A DNA stretch of 64,000 bases. Origin: Persicirhabdus sediminis. Lineage in GTDB: Bacteria; Verrucomicrobiota; Verrucomicrobiia; Verrucomicrobiales; Akkermansiaceae. A program made the translations under genes and the position numbers. Location: assembly GCF_016595495.1 (NCBI RefSeq), contig NZ_JAENIM010000016.1:64001-128000 (forward strand), written 5' to 3'. The notes below the pieces were generated by a model. It had not been told where the DNA came from. It saw only the letters and a list, made by a program, of their open reading frames with translations, and did no database searches. Shown piece after piece: positions 38,044 to 47,214 of the stretch (position 1 is the first letter of the stretch; the number at the start of each line of letters is the position of its first letter).

Positions 38044-40056
38044 ATGACAATGAATCGAAGAAACAGAAAAGTTGCAAACTGGTCCCTTTGCTCGGTAGTG
38101 ATGGCATCTAGCATCACATTTCCAGTTAGTGCTGAGGATGTGCTGCCGCCAGTAACCATTGATGGGCCATATTCAACATGGGAATCACTACGTGGAAAGC
38201 AGACGATGCCAGAGACGCTGCGCGATGCCAAATTTGGCTTATGGGCTCATTGGGGGCCAACGAGCTGGTTTAGGCAGAACATTCCCGTGAAGCATACCCA
38301 CTATCTGTCGGAGATGTACATGGAGGAGCGGGCCGCTAACGCCTATCATAAAGAACACTATGGTGATCCTAACGAGGTTGGGTATAAAGATGTCATTGGC
38401 AATTTTCAGCCAAAGCACTTTGATGCTGTTCACTGGGCTGATACCTATCACGATGCGGGTGCCAGATTTGCCGGTATCAATGTGATGTGGGTGGATAACT
38501 TTGCGATGTGGGACAGTGAGGTGACCAAATGGAATGCTGCTGACATGGGGCCCAAACAAGATATTACCGGTCTATTAAATGCAGAATTTGCCAAGCGCGA
38601 TATGCCAGTTGTGACCACTTTTCATAGTCTGGTATCTTGGACATGGTTTCATAGGGCAACTTTGTTTGACGGCAAAGTTCCTGGTGATCATGTGAATTTA
38701 TACAACGAGCCGCACGAAAAGACAGATCCCTATTCTGATAGGATTCTCAATTTTTGGGAAAATTGTGTTTTTGAGGTGTTGGAGAAATACAAACCAACGG
38801 CGATCTATTTTGATTATGGCTTTGGTAAACTCAGTGACGAGCAACGGACTTCATTTTCAGCTAACTACTACAACTGGTGTGAGAAAGAAAAAGTGGATGG
38901 CACTATTTTCCACAAAGATGGTAGCCAGATTGGTAGCGTGAACCGCGAGCGCGGTCGCTTTGGTGACCTGCAGACATTTCCTTGGATGGTAGACACTTCT
39001 GTTGGGAAAAAATTCTGGTATATCAACAAGTGGCGTCAGGAAGAGTTAGGCATCATGACTGGGCTGGAGGTGACACGTATGTTGATCGATATCGTTTCTA
39101 AAAATGGCATCCTTTTGCTGAATGTCGCTCCCGATGCCAATGGACTTTTCCCTGATGATCAAACGCAGATCATGAAGGAGACGGGTGAGTGGCTCAAGGT
39201 GAATGGTGAGAGCATTTACAATACCCGCACTTGGGGCACTTGTGCTCAGGGACCTATCTGGCAGAAGTACCGTAAGTCGGCTCGCGTTAAAGGTAATGAG
39301 AGTGAATATACTAACGCAGATGTAAACTTCACCACTTCTAAGGATGGTAAGATTCTCTATGCGATTGTCATGGCTAGGCCAGATGCTGGCGAGCTATTGA
39401 TAGATGGTCAGTTCAAAGCAGGAGAGGAGGCTAACATCCGCATTCTTGGTAGAGATGGATCAGTTGGGTTCAATGTGAAAGCTGACGGTAAACTCGCCAT
39501 TGAGGTGCCGGCATTGTCTGATGAAAAATTCAAAAAACAAATCCCAGTAGCTTTTGCTATTGAGGGTTTTGATGCCAAGGCGCCAAAGCTGGTAGAAGGG
39601 ACTAACAACATGAGGCCATATCATGCCATCTGGAAGAAGTTGCAGGAAGATGCTGAGTGGTTGAAGCGCAATGCCGCAGCCGTGAAGGAGGTGAAGCCAG
39701 CTATCGTGGCTGCAGAAGGTCCGCATCTCAGGTCAAAGCCGGCTCGAGGAGTTAATCCTTATCACGACAAGGATATGCGATTCACGCAAAGTAAAGATGG
39801 CAAGATGACTTATGCGATTGTGATGAAGGCACCAAAGCCTAACTCAACCTTGATTATTGAGTCATTTTTTGTCGAGCGCGAGGAGAAGCCGATTCGTCTG
39901 CTTGGTTATGATCAGCCAATTGAGTACGCGCTAAATGATAAGATGCAGATAGAAATTAAGGTGCCTAAGTTAGATGCCAAAGATTGGCCAGAGGATAGCC
40001 CCTTGGTGTTTGTGCTCGACGACTTCAAGTATACCAAACACTACGATGTAAAATAA
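38044..40056 (+). CDS. Alpha-L-fucosidase (GH29) with duplicated C-terminal beta domain
   Basis: Retaining alpha-L-fucosidase that removes terminal fucose from glycans. A signal peptide covers residues 1 to about 31 (ending PVSA). The catalytic barrel (about 55-400) starts with DAKFGLWAHWGP and includes HFDAVHWADTYHDAGARFAG. IYFDYGFG holds the presumed nucleophile Asp in the position of the family's WFDGG motif, and NGILLLNVAPDANG closes the barrel. Two copies of the usual GH29 C-terminal beta domain follow (about 413-511 and 560-670, each with SKDGK-x-x-YAIVM and IRxLG). Single copies are the norm. The export signal and the nearby giant G8 proteins suggest use of fucosylated marine or mucin-like polysaccharide. 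Confidence 0.93.
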   Translation: MTMNRRNRKVANWSLCSVVMASSITFPVSAEDVLPPVTIDGPYSTWESLRGKQTMPETLRDAKFGLWAHWGPTSWFRQNIPVKHTHYLSEMYMEERAANAYHKEHYGDPNEVGYKDVIGNFQPKHFDAVHWADTYHDAGARFAGINVMWVDNFAMWDSEVTKWNAADMGPKQDITGLLNAEFAKRDMPVVTTFHSLVSWTWFHRATLFDGKVPGDHVNLYNEPHEKTDPYSDRILNFWENCVFEVLEKYKPTAIYFDYGFGKLSDEQRTSFSANYYNWCEKEKVDGTIFHKDGSQIGSVNRERGRFGDLQTFPWMVDTSVGKKFWYINKWRQEELGIMTGLEVTRMLIDIVSKNGILLLNVAPDANGLFPDDQTQIMKETGEWLKVNGESIYNTRTWGTCAQGPIWQKYRKSARVKGNESEYTNADVNFTTSKDGKILYAIVMARPDAGELLIDGQFKAGEEANIRILGRDGSVGFNVKADGKLAIEVPALSDEKFKKQIPVAFAIEGFDAKAPKLVEGTNNMRPYHAIWKKLQEDAEWLKRNAAAVKEVKPAIVAAEGPHLRSKPARGVNPYHDKDMRFTQSKDGKMTYAIVMKAPKPNSTLIIESFFVEREEKPIRLLGYDQPIEYALNDKMQIEIKVPKLDAKDWPEDSPLVFVLDDFKYTKHYDVK

Positions 40057-40092
40057 CTCCATCTTCGGATCGGAGAGGAATCCCCAAGCGTT

Positions 40093-40125
40093 CAGAGGGT
40101 GCCAGCTGGTGCCCTCTGTTTTTTT
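40093..40125 (+). terminator. Rho-independent terminator after the fucosidase gene
   Basis: An 11-base stem (40093-40103 with 40108-40118, two G-U pairs in RNA) with an AGCT loop and a seven-T run. It ends transcription about 40 bases past the fucosidase stop. Confidence 0.88.
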
Positions 40126-40145
40126 ATAGGGTAGTTAGCTTGGGA

Positions 40146-40265
40146 TTATTTACGCCACTCAACAACATAGCCGTTTACCCATTTGTAGGATGCCACTGGC
40201 ATGAAGCCATCTTCTTTGATCTTTGGTTGTCGCCGGGCTGACGAATTTGAGACTGTGGTATGCCT
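40146..40265 (-). pseudogene. Possible C-terminal gene remnant
   Basis: The minus strand reads IKEDGFMPVASYKWVNGYVV then EWRK and a stop at 40146. The frame is closed upstream by TAG at 40268-40266. The aromatic-rich segment looks like genuine protein, but only about 40 codons remain and no family can be named. It could be chance. Confidence 0.25.
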
Positions 40266-40979
40266 CTAATGACTTGCATCGTTCGTCAGAGTCGACAGGA
40301 TGTGGGCGTGTCTGAATCAGTGAAAATTTCCGCAATTATCGTTGCTGCCGGTAGTAGCCGACGTATGGGTTTTGATAAATTGTTAGCTCCCTTAGCTGGT
40401 GAGCCAGTGCTCAAGCGCACGGTGGCTGCCTTTGCTCAATGTGATGCGGTGGCTGAGATCATCGTGGTGACTTCGCCCGAGCGCTATGAATTGGTGAAAT
40501 CAGCAGCGGGAGAAAAACCAATTCAGCGAGTGGATGGCGGTGCTGATAGACACGACTCTGTGGCTGCTGGATTGGCGGCTAGCGCTAGCCAGTATGATTT
40601 TGTTTCGGTACACGATGGTGCGCGACCATTGATCACGCCAGAGCAGATAGAAAATGTGTTAGCTGAGGCGGTTGAGCATCGCGCGGCAACCAGCGCGCGA
40701 CTGGTGACGGAAACCGTCAAGCGCTCTAACGAAGCCGGTTTTGTCACTCAGGCAGTGGACCGCGATAACCTTTGGTTGATGGAAACGCCACAGATATTTC
40801 AGGCTGAGTTGCTCAAGCGCGCGTACCTCGCTGTAGCTGAGAAAAATGAGCGAGTGACCGACGAGGTTTCCGCGCTCCAGCTGATAGGCGTGGCCACCAA
40901 GCTGGTGCAAAATCCTAGCCCAAACCCGAAAATCACTTTCCCGCACGACATCGCTCAGGCTGAAGAGTTGATGAAGTAA
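40260..40979 (+). CDS. ispD: 2-C-methyl-D-erythritol 4-phosphate cytidylyltransferase
   Basis: Third step of the MEP isoprenoid pathway: attaches CMP to methylerythritol phosphate. Visible are the CTP-binding IVAAGSSRRMGFDK near the N-terminus, VHDGARPLITPEQ, the ETVKRS strand and RVTDEVSALQ. The first ATG gives 239 residues with about 22 residues before the first strand. GTG codons at 40308 or 40320 would give the more usual short N-terminus. The pathway would feed farnesyl diphosphate to the HpnD/CrtB-like enzyme encoded elsewhere in the window. Confidence 0.94.
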   Translation: MPLMTCIVRQSRQDVGVSESVKISAIIVAAGSSRRMGFDKLLAPLAGEPVLKRTVAAFAQCDAVAEIIVVTSPERYELVKSAAGEKPIQRVDGGADRHDSVAAGLAASASQYDFVSVHDGARPLITPEQIENVLAEAVEHRAATSARLVTETVKRSNEAGFVTQAVDRDNLWLMETPQIFQAELLKRAYLAVAEKNERVTDEVSALQLIGVATKLVQNPSPNPKITFPHDIAQAEELMK

Positions 40980-41068
40980 GCGGACTGGCTTTTTAGTCCG
41001 CTAGGGCAAAGCTTTCACATTCTTCACTTGCATCCAGCTGGCTGACTCTATAAAAAACCGCTGGTTTT

Positions 41069-41140
41069 GCCCCAGTAGTTCAATGGATAGAACGAGGCTC
41101 TCCTAAAGCTTAGATGCAGGTTCGATTCCTGCCTGGGGTA
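41069..41140 (+). tRNA. tRNA-Arg (anticodon CCU)
   Basis: A 72-base cloverleaf: acceptor GCCCCAG with CTGGGGT (one G-U), D arm GTTC/GAAC, anticodon stem AGGCT/AGCTT with loop CTCCTAA (anticodon CCT at 41102-41104), and T arm GCAGG-TTCGATT-CCTGC. The discriminator is A and no CCA is encoded. It reads AGG codons. Confidence 0.95.
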
Positions 41141-41166
41141 CTTGCTTAGATTTTCTGAATCTATTG

Positions 41167-41298
41167 TTAGTGCTTGGTTATTGTTTCCTCGATTGCCTGA
41201 AATACGCGCTCGCGATCTGGTCCATCGTCGAGCCAGCGGTGAAAGCGCTGGCTGAAGCTGAAAAACAGCAGGGTGAGGAAATGGTAAATTAGATATAA
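41167..41298 (-). pseudogene. Truncated C-terminal coding fragment beside tRNA-Arg
   Basis: The minus strand encodes a fragment reading FLTLLFFSFSQRFHRWLDDG, then PDRERVFQAIEETITKH and a stop at 41167. The upstream frame is closed at 41301-41299. A hydrophobic helix followed by a charged amphipathic tail looks like the end of a membrane protein. Its 5' part is missing, and the AT-rich 217-residue gene begins at that point. The family is not recognised. Confidence 0.35.
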
Positions 41299-41942
41299 TC
41301 AGCTGCGTCCATATCAACTTCAGCTTTGCAAAAGAGCAGTTTAGGTAATGATTGGGAGAGTATAGAGCTTTTCTTAATGTCAGCCTTGATCGCTTTTTGA
41401 ATATTTGTGGCGGCATCATTATCTTTGATTTCGTCAGCAAGATTTTTAACCTTTAGAGGGCGGTCTGGGTCTTGTTTCTTTTTTGCGTCTTTTACAATCT
41501 CATTGATTTTCTTATCTGTATCGGTGATATAGCTGAATGCTTTCCCGTAGATCTGATAAAGTCTATCAGGGTGAGAGAGTTCTATTTTTGTATAGACAAG
41601 CGCTAGCTTCTTTTTTGCGTCGAACCTGTTCAATTCTGCTTCTAGTGTTAGTTCGTTAAGATAAGGGGTCACGTGCTCGTGGGGTTTAGAATATGCGTGA
41701 TTTGAGAATTTAGCAGTTTCTATACTTCTTAATATACCAACAGCTTGTAAATTGTGCTCTAGGAAAAGCTGAGAAAATTCGGCGTGTAGATCTAAGCGCC
41801 TTGTAATAAGTGATTCTATCAAATTTCTTTTCGAGGTGATGACTTGAGTACCGAAGAAAATGAAAACAGCAATTAGAGGACCTATGAGCATTAGGGCGAC
41901 TTTTAAAAATTCCATAAATTTGGGGTCTATACAGTTGAGCAT
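41289..41942 (-). CDS. AT-rich hypothetical membrane protein next to tRNA-Arg
   Basis: A 217-residue protein with one N-terminal membrane helix (about 13-33, ALMLIGPLIAVFIFFG). A long charged, probably coiled-coil cytoplasmic domain follows. No family recognised. It is visibly richer in A and T than its neighbours and contains no AGCTGG or CCAGCT, words otherwise frequent throughout the window. It begins downstream of tRNA-Arg, a common integration spot. Recent acquisition is therefore likely, although I see no integrase or direct repeat. Confidence 0.6.
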   Translation of the reverse strand: MLNCIDPKFMEFLKVALMLIGPLIAVFIFFGTQVITSKRNLIESLITRRLDLHAEFSQLFLEHNLQAVGILRSIETAKFSNHAYSKPHEHVTPYLNELTLEAELNRFDAKKKLALVYTKIELSHPDRLYQIYGKAFSYITDTDKKINEIVKDAKKKQDPDRPLKVKNLADEIKDNDAATNIQKAIKADIKKSSILSQSLPKLLFCKAEVDMDAADYI

Positions 41943-42094
41943 ATCTTAGTAATGCTATCTATCTGATTTATCAGTTAGCGTCCAGCGATTTCCTTTTATC
42001 GATACTGGCAGCTAGGTGGTGGTCTAGCTGATGAATAGGAAATTCGATTAGAGGGTGGGGGGAGGTTTTTTTAGTAGCTAAGCTTTCTCTCGCC

Positions 42095-42195
42095 CCTTTG
42101 GGGCTTGAAGGCTATTTTTCTGTTTACCCTGACCTGCGTTGAGCTTTCAGCTCTGCCTTGCTCAGGGCTGTAATCTCTCGGTCCTTTGGACCTGT
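42095..42195. repeat. Second REP-like family: paired mini-palindromes
   Basis: A chain of small palindromes: GCCCCTTTGGGGC (about 42103-42115), then a region with CCCTGACCTGCG...GAGCTTTCAGCTC...GCTCAGGG, then GGTCCTTTGGACC. Such clusters of short hairpins are common as dispersed intergenic repeats in the PVC group. This one differs from copies A-D, and only one copy is present here. Confidence 0.5.
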
Positions 42196-42379
42196 TGACT
42201 TAGAGGGGGGAAATCTGTTGGCTGCACTGGCTGGGTGCTTTGCAAGCCAGCTAGCGTTTTGAGCCGCAGATTTTCGCTAGCAATGATGTGTAATAACAAA
42301 CAGTGGAGATCCCATCCATCAAGGTGGTGGGTGATTTGATCAAGATGGGCAGGTGGCCGGCTGAGTCAGCCAGCAAGAC

Positions 42380-43051
42380 CTACCCATTAGGCAGGATGTA
42401 TGCCCAGGTGGCGACGACGTGGCAGGCGCTGCCGCCGAGCACAAAGAGGTGCCAGATGGCGTGGTTGAAGCGCAATTTTTCCCATGCGTAGAAGATGATG
42501 CCAGCTGAATAACAAAGCCCGCCGGCGACGAGCCATGATAGACCTGCGGCGGGAAGTGCGTCGATGACGGGTTTCATGGCGATGACCACAAGCCAGCCCA
42601 TGAGGAGATAGAGGGCGGTGGATGCCCAACTGTCTTTTCTGCCTTTGAAGCATGTTTTGATAATGACGCCGGTGGCGGCGAGCGCCCAGACGGTGCCAAA
42701 GAGTGACCATCCCCAGGTGCCGCGAAGGCTAACGAGAGTGAGTGGGGTGTAGCTGCCAGCAATCAGCAAGTAGATGCAGGCGTGGTCGATGGTTTGGAAA
42801 ATCGACTTCAGCTTGTGAGATTTGAAGCTGTGGTAGAGGGTGGAGGCGAGGTAGAGCAGAATGAGTGTGGCGCCAAAAATGCTGGCGGAAACAATGCGAA
42901 AGACATCACCAGCGGTGACCGTGAGCATGCCAACGAGTCCAACCAAGCTGAGCGCGACGCCAAATGCATGGGTGAGCATGCTGGCGCGCTCTTCTGCTGG
43001 GCTGTCGCAGAGTTCTGAATACTGCAAGGCAATGGATGAGGTCATTTTCAT
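42380..43051 (-). CDS. Hemolysin III family (PAQR-type) membrane protein
   Basis: A 223-residue protein with seven predicted membrane helices. Family signatures are ASMLTHAFGVALSLVG at the start, LYHSFKSHKLKSIFQTIDH, IYLLIAGSYTPL, and FNHAIWHLFVLGGSACHVVA near the end. The three conserved His regions (LYH, HAIWH, ACH) are the predicted metal site of the PAQR superfamily. Despite its name the physiological role in most bacteria is unknown; membrane lipid homeostasis is proposed for relatives. Divergent from the 43259 gene. Confidence 0.9.
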   Translation of the reverse strand: MKMTSSIALQYSELCDSPAEERASMLTHAFGVALSLVGLVGMLTVTAGDVFRIVSASIFGATLILLYLASTLYHSFKSHKLKSIFQTIDHACIYLLIAGSYTPLTLVSLRGTWGWSLFGTVWALAATGVIIKTCFKGRKDSWASTALYLLMGWLVVIAMKPVIDALPAAGLSWLVAGGLCYSAGIIFYAWEKLRFNHAIWHLFVLGGSACHVVATWAYILPNG

Positions 43052-43258
43052 TTAGCCGAAGTTAGCATTGTTAGCGTGAACTGTCGACTGGCTGAGTGCA
43101 TTTGTTTCGCATCTGTCACCTTTGGGTTGATACAGCTGTTTGCTTGTGGTTTGGGGGTAAATGGCATTTTTTGATGTTATTTTGCCATAGTTGTTGAACA
43201 ATTTGCCGCGAGTTGACGTATCTGTAAGATAATCGATTTTTTGCAATCGTTGTAAGCT

Positions 43259-44533
43259 ATGATGAAAAAGCCAGCTGAAAAGAAGATGTCCGTGATGCCG
43301 GTGATGGTGGCGGCGAGTTTTGTTATTGGTGGAATGATGGGCGCGGGTCTTAGCTCGCGGCTGGCGCCAGATGATGAAGCTAGAGTGGATGTTTCAGCGG
43401 ATGGCCAGCGGCGATTAGCTAGCCAGATGGCGGCGGGAGCAGATTCTCATTCTGCTAGTAAACGCACCGGGGTGGCTAGCAAACGCGTGCGTTATACTCA
43501 GGATGAGGCGAGTGCTAAGTTGATGTCTGTGTTGGATCAGACTGACTCATTATTGCGCATGGAGTCGATGATCTCGCTGATTGGAAATATGGATAGTGCA
43601 CAATTTTCCGAAGCATGTCAGTCGATCTGCGATCATCCGCTAGCTGACGTTAGACGTGGTGAATTATCTATGCTCTATCGGGCGTGGGTGCAAAAAGATC
43701 CGCATGCGGCAATGCAGCATGTGATAGAAAATGATCCAGCTCCCGGCGTGCGAATGAATGCGATTGCTGGCTGGGCGGCTAACGATCCAACAGCTGCGGT
43801 CGTATGGGCGCGCGAGCAGAAAGCTTTAGATGGAAGTGAGCAGTGGCTAACGGGCGTGGCGCGTGGCATTGCGGAGCAGGATGTGAATGCGGCGAAGGCT
43901 GTGTTAGCTGAAATTGAGGGGGCGGGTGGTCAGCGGCAAGCGCTAGCTGGCATGATGCCATATATTACAGCTGGCGGATTTGAGTCTGCGCAGACGTGGC
44001 TGGCTAGCATTGATGATGCCTCGCTGCAGAATGAGGCATACCGCATGGCTGCTAGAAAGATGACCGACTTAGACGCGGCGCGAGCTGGTGAGTGGGCGAG
44101 TGAAATTACAGATGGCAAAACTCAGTCGCAGGTATTGGCTGCAGTTTCCAAACAATGGGTGAAGACGGACATCGAGCAGGCGCAAAAATGGGTGGAAACC
44201 TTGCCTAGCGAAAGACGTAGAGATGCTGCCGCGGAGCTGGTGCGTGAGTTAGCCAAGACAGATCCTTATGCGGCCTCTGACTGGCTGTACTCGATGGGAG
44301 ATGATGTTAGCCTGTCTCGGGCGCAGGAAATTTTAGCTTATACCGCAGCTAGAAATAACCCGGGAGCTGCGCTGGAGGGGGCGACATTGATTCAAAACGA
44401 ACAGAAGCGAAATAAGCATTTTACCACCATCTTAGGGCGCTGGATGAAAGAGGATCCAGCTGGCGCGAAAGAATGGATGCAGGTGAATCAAGAGGTGATT
44501 CCCAGCAAAGTGCAGAAGTCTATTTACAAATAG
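43259..44533 (+). CDS. Anchored helical-repeat protein of verrucomicrobial type
   Basis: A 424-residue protein. A short Lys-rich start and one membrane helix (about 12-30, MVAASFVIGGMMGAG) anchor it with the rest outside. From about residue 85 on there are repeats of roughly 30 residues built on the pattern W-x-x-x-D-P-x-A-A (VQKDPHAAMQHV, AANDPTAAVVWA, KTDIEQAQKWV, KTDPYAASDWLY, KEDPAGAKEWM). This gives an all-helical solenoid probably used for protein binding. No enzyme motif. Such repeat proteins are common in verrucomicrobia; the partner is unknown. Its first two codons are ATG ATG. Confidence 0.75.
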   Translation: MMKKPAEKKMSVMPVMVAASFVIGGMMGAGLSSRLAPDDEARVDVSADGQRRLASQMAAGADSHSASKRTGVASKRVRYTQDEASAKLMSVLDQTDSLLRMESMISLIGNMDSAQFSEACQSICDHPLADVRRGELSMLYRAWVQKDPHAAMQHVIENDPAPGVRMNAIAGWAANDPTAAVVWAREQKALDGSEQWLTGVARGIAEQDVNAAKAVLAEIEGAGGQRQALAGMMPYITAGGFESAQTWLASIDDASLQNEAYRMAARKMTDLDAARAGEWASEITDGKTQSQVLAAVSKQWVKTDIEQAQKWVETLPSERRRDAAAELVRELAKTDPYAASDWLYSMGDDVSLSRAQEILAYTAARNNPGAALEGATLIQNEQKRNKHFTTILGRWMKEDPAGAKEWMQVNQEVIPSKVQKSIYK

Positions 44534-44658
44534 TCAGCGGGAGTGAGCTGGCGGCGCTGCGAGGTGCATGCTGTCAGCTGGTCGCGTGGTGAAAAAAAAC
44601 ACGCTAATTTCATGATATTCGCCATTGGCAAGCGGGCTAGACGCGCTAATCTGCGCGC

Positions 44659-45762
44659 ATGACGACTCAGAAATTCGCCAATCAATTTGTCTGCGACCTC
44701 GTGGCTTACGAACCCGGAAAGCCAATTGAGGAGACTGCCCGTGAGCTTGGGTTAGATCCCGATTCCATTGTGAAGCTCGCATCTAACGAGAACTCGCTTG
44801 GTCCTGCGCCGCTGGCGAAAAAAGCGCTCTGTGACATGGTCGATGAGCTGCACATTTACCCAGACGGTGGTGGCTACAAGCTGCGTAGCGCGCTGGCTGA
44901 GAAATACGACCTCGGCATGGAGAATATCGTTCTCGGTAATGGTTCTAACGAAATCATTGAGCTGTTATGCCATTGTTATCTTAACCGCGATGCTGAGCTG
45001 ATTGCCGCTGAGCATGCTTTTGTGGTCTACAAGCTGATGGCGACCTTGTTTGGCGCCAAGTATGTAGAAGTGGCGGATCCTGATTTCATCCACGACCTCG
45101 ACGGCATGGCGGACGCGATCACAGAAAATACTCGTCTGGTATTTGTGGCTAATCCAAACAACCCAACAGGGACGATGGTGACACAGGCGCAGCTAGATGC
45201 TTTTGTTGATAGACTGCCTGAGCATGTGGTGGCTGTATTTGACGAAGCTTATTTTGAATTTGTCCACGACGCGCCAGATACGGTGAAATATATCCGTGAA
45301 GGAAAAAATGTGGTGGTTCTGAGAACTTTCTCAAAGGCCTACGGGCTAGCTGGATTGCGCATTGGTTACGGTTTGTGCGCGCCACAAGTCGCTGGCATTT
45401 TACAAAAAGCACGTCAGCCATTTAATACAAATGCGGCGGCTCAAGAGGCGGCGCTGGCTTCTCTAGCAGACACTCAGCACGTTGCAGATACCATTGCGAT
45501 GAATGATGCTGGGCTGGCATTTTACGAAAAGGCATTTGATGAACGCGGGCTGGAGTATGTGAAAAGCTACGCTAACTTTGTGTTAGTAAATGTGGGTGAT
45601 GGCGACAAGCTATTTGCTGATATGCTCAAGCAGGGCGTGATTGTGCGTGCCATGAGTGGCTACAAACTTCCTGGCTGGGTGCGTATTTCTGTCGGTACTG
45701 AAGCGGAAAATACCCGCTGCATCGAAGTGCTCGATCAAGTACTTGACTGCGCTAAGGCGTAA
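44659..45762 (+). CDS. hisC: Histidinol-phosphate aminotransferase
   Basis: PLP enzyme that transaminates imidazole-acetol phosphate in histidine synthesis; 367 residues, full length. Visible are LASNENSLGPAP, YPDGGGYKLRSALA, the VFVANPNNPTGT signature, DEAYFEF, and RTFSKAYGLAGLRIGYG, where the Lys near residue 227 should bind PLP. RISVGT near the end binds the substrate phosphate. It sits 52 bases before mnmE and may share its transcript. It is far from hisF, so histidine genes are scattered. Confidence 0.96.
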   Translation: MTTQKFANQFVCDLVAYEPGKPIEETARELGLDPDSIVKLASNENSLGPAPLAKKALCDMVDELHIYPDGGGYKLRSALAEKYDLGMENIVLGNGSNEIIELLCHCYLNRDAELIAAEHAFVVYKLMATLFGAKYVEVADPDFIHDLDGMADAITENTRLVFVANPNNPTGTMVTQAQLDAFVDRLPEHVVAVFDEAYFEFVHDAPDTVKYIREGKNVVVLRTFSKAYGLAGLRIGYGLCAPQVAGILQKARQPFNTNAAAQEAALASLADTQHVADTIAMNDAGLAFYEKAFDERGLEYVKSYANFVLVNVGDGDKLFADMLKQGVIVRAMSGYKLPGWVRISVGTEAENTRCIEVLDQVLDCAKA

Positions 45763-45814
45763 TTTCCAGCTGGCTGAATTTCCTATCTATCCCTAACTCT
45801 ATCTTTCTAGTCTG

Positions 45815-47176
45815 ATGATGAATTCTGATACCATTGCGGCTCTAGCTAGCGCGCCTGGAATGGGAGCTGTGGCTCTCGTGCGCGTTTCTGGTCCTGATGC
45901 ATTTACGCTTTTTGGTGATAGCCTGAAGGCGGTGCCAAAGTCGCTCAGCGCTGTGGCCGACTATCCGGATCGCCAGGCTGTTTTAGCTAGATTACTAGAT
46001 GCTGATGGTGAGATAGTCGATGAAGTGCTGGCGACCTGTTTCCATGGTCCGCGAAGCTTTACTGGCGAAGATGTCGTTGAGCTCGCGTGTCACGGTGGTG
46101 TGTTAGTCACGCGCCGTGTGCTCGAGCGCCTGCATGAGTTAGGCATTCGCGCGGCGTCTCCGGGTGAGTTTAGCCACCGTGCATTTCTTAATGGTAAGAT
46201 GGACCTGACTCAGGCGGAGGCGATCATGGATTTGATTTCTGCGCAAACTGAGTTGGGAGTGCGCGCAGCTCACGAGCAGCTGCAAGGTAAGTTAGGTAAC
46301 CAGTCGGAGCAAATTCGCACGCGGTTGATTGAGCTAACGGCACACGTCGAGGCTTACATTGATTTTCCAGATGAAGATATCGACCCTGAGACTGGCGACG
46401 AGTTAGTCAACAAGGTGGATGTGATCCTAGCTGGTATTGATAAGATGTTAGCTAGCTCTGAGCAAGGTCGCATTATCCGTGAGGGTGTGCGTACTGTGAT
46501 TGCCGGTGAGCCAAATGCTGGTAAATCTAGCTTGTTGAATTGTCTGCTAGGATACGAGCGTGCTATTGTTAGCGATCTAGCTGGTACAACCCGCGATACC
46601 GTTGAAGAGGTGGTTAATGTGCAGGGGATTCCGCTGCGTCTGGTAGACACTGCTGGCATGCGTGAGACGGAAGATGTCATCGAGCAGCAGGGGGTGGAGC
46701 GTGCAAAAATGCAGCTGCAGCAGGCTGATTTGGTGCTTGAGGTGGTTGATGTTAGTAAGCCGCACCATCGAGCTGTGGATGCAGCTAGTGTACAGGCGCG
46801 TCACCATATTTTAATTCTTAATAAATCCGACCTCGGTGAAGATTCCAGCTGGGCTGAGGTTGAGGGGGTTCGTATTTCCTGCAAGCAGGATCATGGCGTC
46901 GACGAGTTAGGGAATGTGATTATCAACGAGCTTTCTATGGGTGAAGGTGAGTGGGGTGGCCACGCGGTGGCTATCAATGCTCGTCACCAAGATTGCCTCA
47001 AGCGCGCTCGGGTTTCTATGTTAGCTGGCCGCGAGGCCTTAGTTGATGGCGTGAGCAGCGAGTTTATTTCTATGGATCTTCGCGATGCGATGGATTCCAT
47101 CGGTGAGATCGCAGGTCGCATTGATACTGACGATGTGTTGGATCAAATTTTCAGCACTTTCTGTTTGGGGAAATAG
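45815..47176 (+). CDS. mnmE: tRNA modification GTPase MnmE
   Basis: With MnmG it makes the cmnm5 group on wobble uridines of certain tRNAs. The 453-residue protein has the N-terminal formyl-THF-binding domain (DTIAALASAPGMGAVALVRVSG), the GEFSHRAFLNGKMDLTQAEA helix, and an inserted Ras-like GTPase domain with G1 GEPNAGKSS (230-238), G3 DTAGMRET (about 278) and G4 NKSD. The C-terminal FCLGK replaces the usual FCIGK; its Cys451 is the conserved catalytic position. A REP-like element and minisatellite start 40 bases after the stop. Confidence 0.97.
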   Translation: MMNSDTIAALASAPGMGAVALVRVSGPDAFTLFGDSLKAVPKSLSAVADYPDRQAVLARLLDADGEIVDEVLATCFHGPRSFTGEDVVELACHGGVLVTRRVLERLHELGIRAASPGEFSHRAFLNGKMDLTQAEAIMDLISAQTELGVRAAHEQLQGKLGNQSEQIRTRLIELTAHVEAYIDFPDEDIDPETGDELVNKVDVILAGIDKMLASSEQGRIIREGVRTVIAGEPNAGKSSLLNCLLGYERAIVSDLAGTTRDTVEEVVNVQGIPLRLVDTAGMRETEDVIEQQGVERAKMQLQQADLVLEVVDVSKPHHRAVDAASVQARHHILILNKSDLGEDSSWAEVEGVRISCKQDHGVDELGNVIINELSMGEGEWGGHAVAINARHQDCLKRARVSMLAGREALVDGVSSEFISMDLRDAMDSIGEIAGRIDTDDVLDQIFSTFCLGK

Positions 47177-47214
47177 GTTTTTCTCACGGCGCAGGGTGTG
47201 TCACGTCACGCTGG

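Noticed and set aside
41048..41440. 130-codon minus-strand frame over tRNA-Arg
   Set aside because: Its end (RQESNLHLSFRRASFYPLNYWG) is the antisense of a tRNA, a classic false annotation, and it overlaps the better supported 41289-41942 gene.
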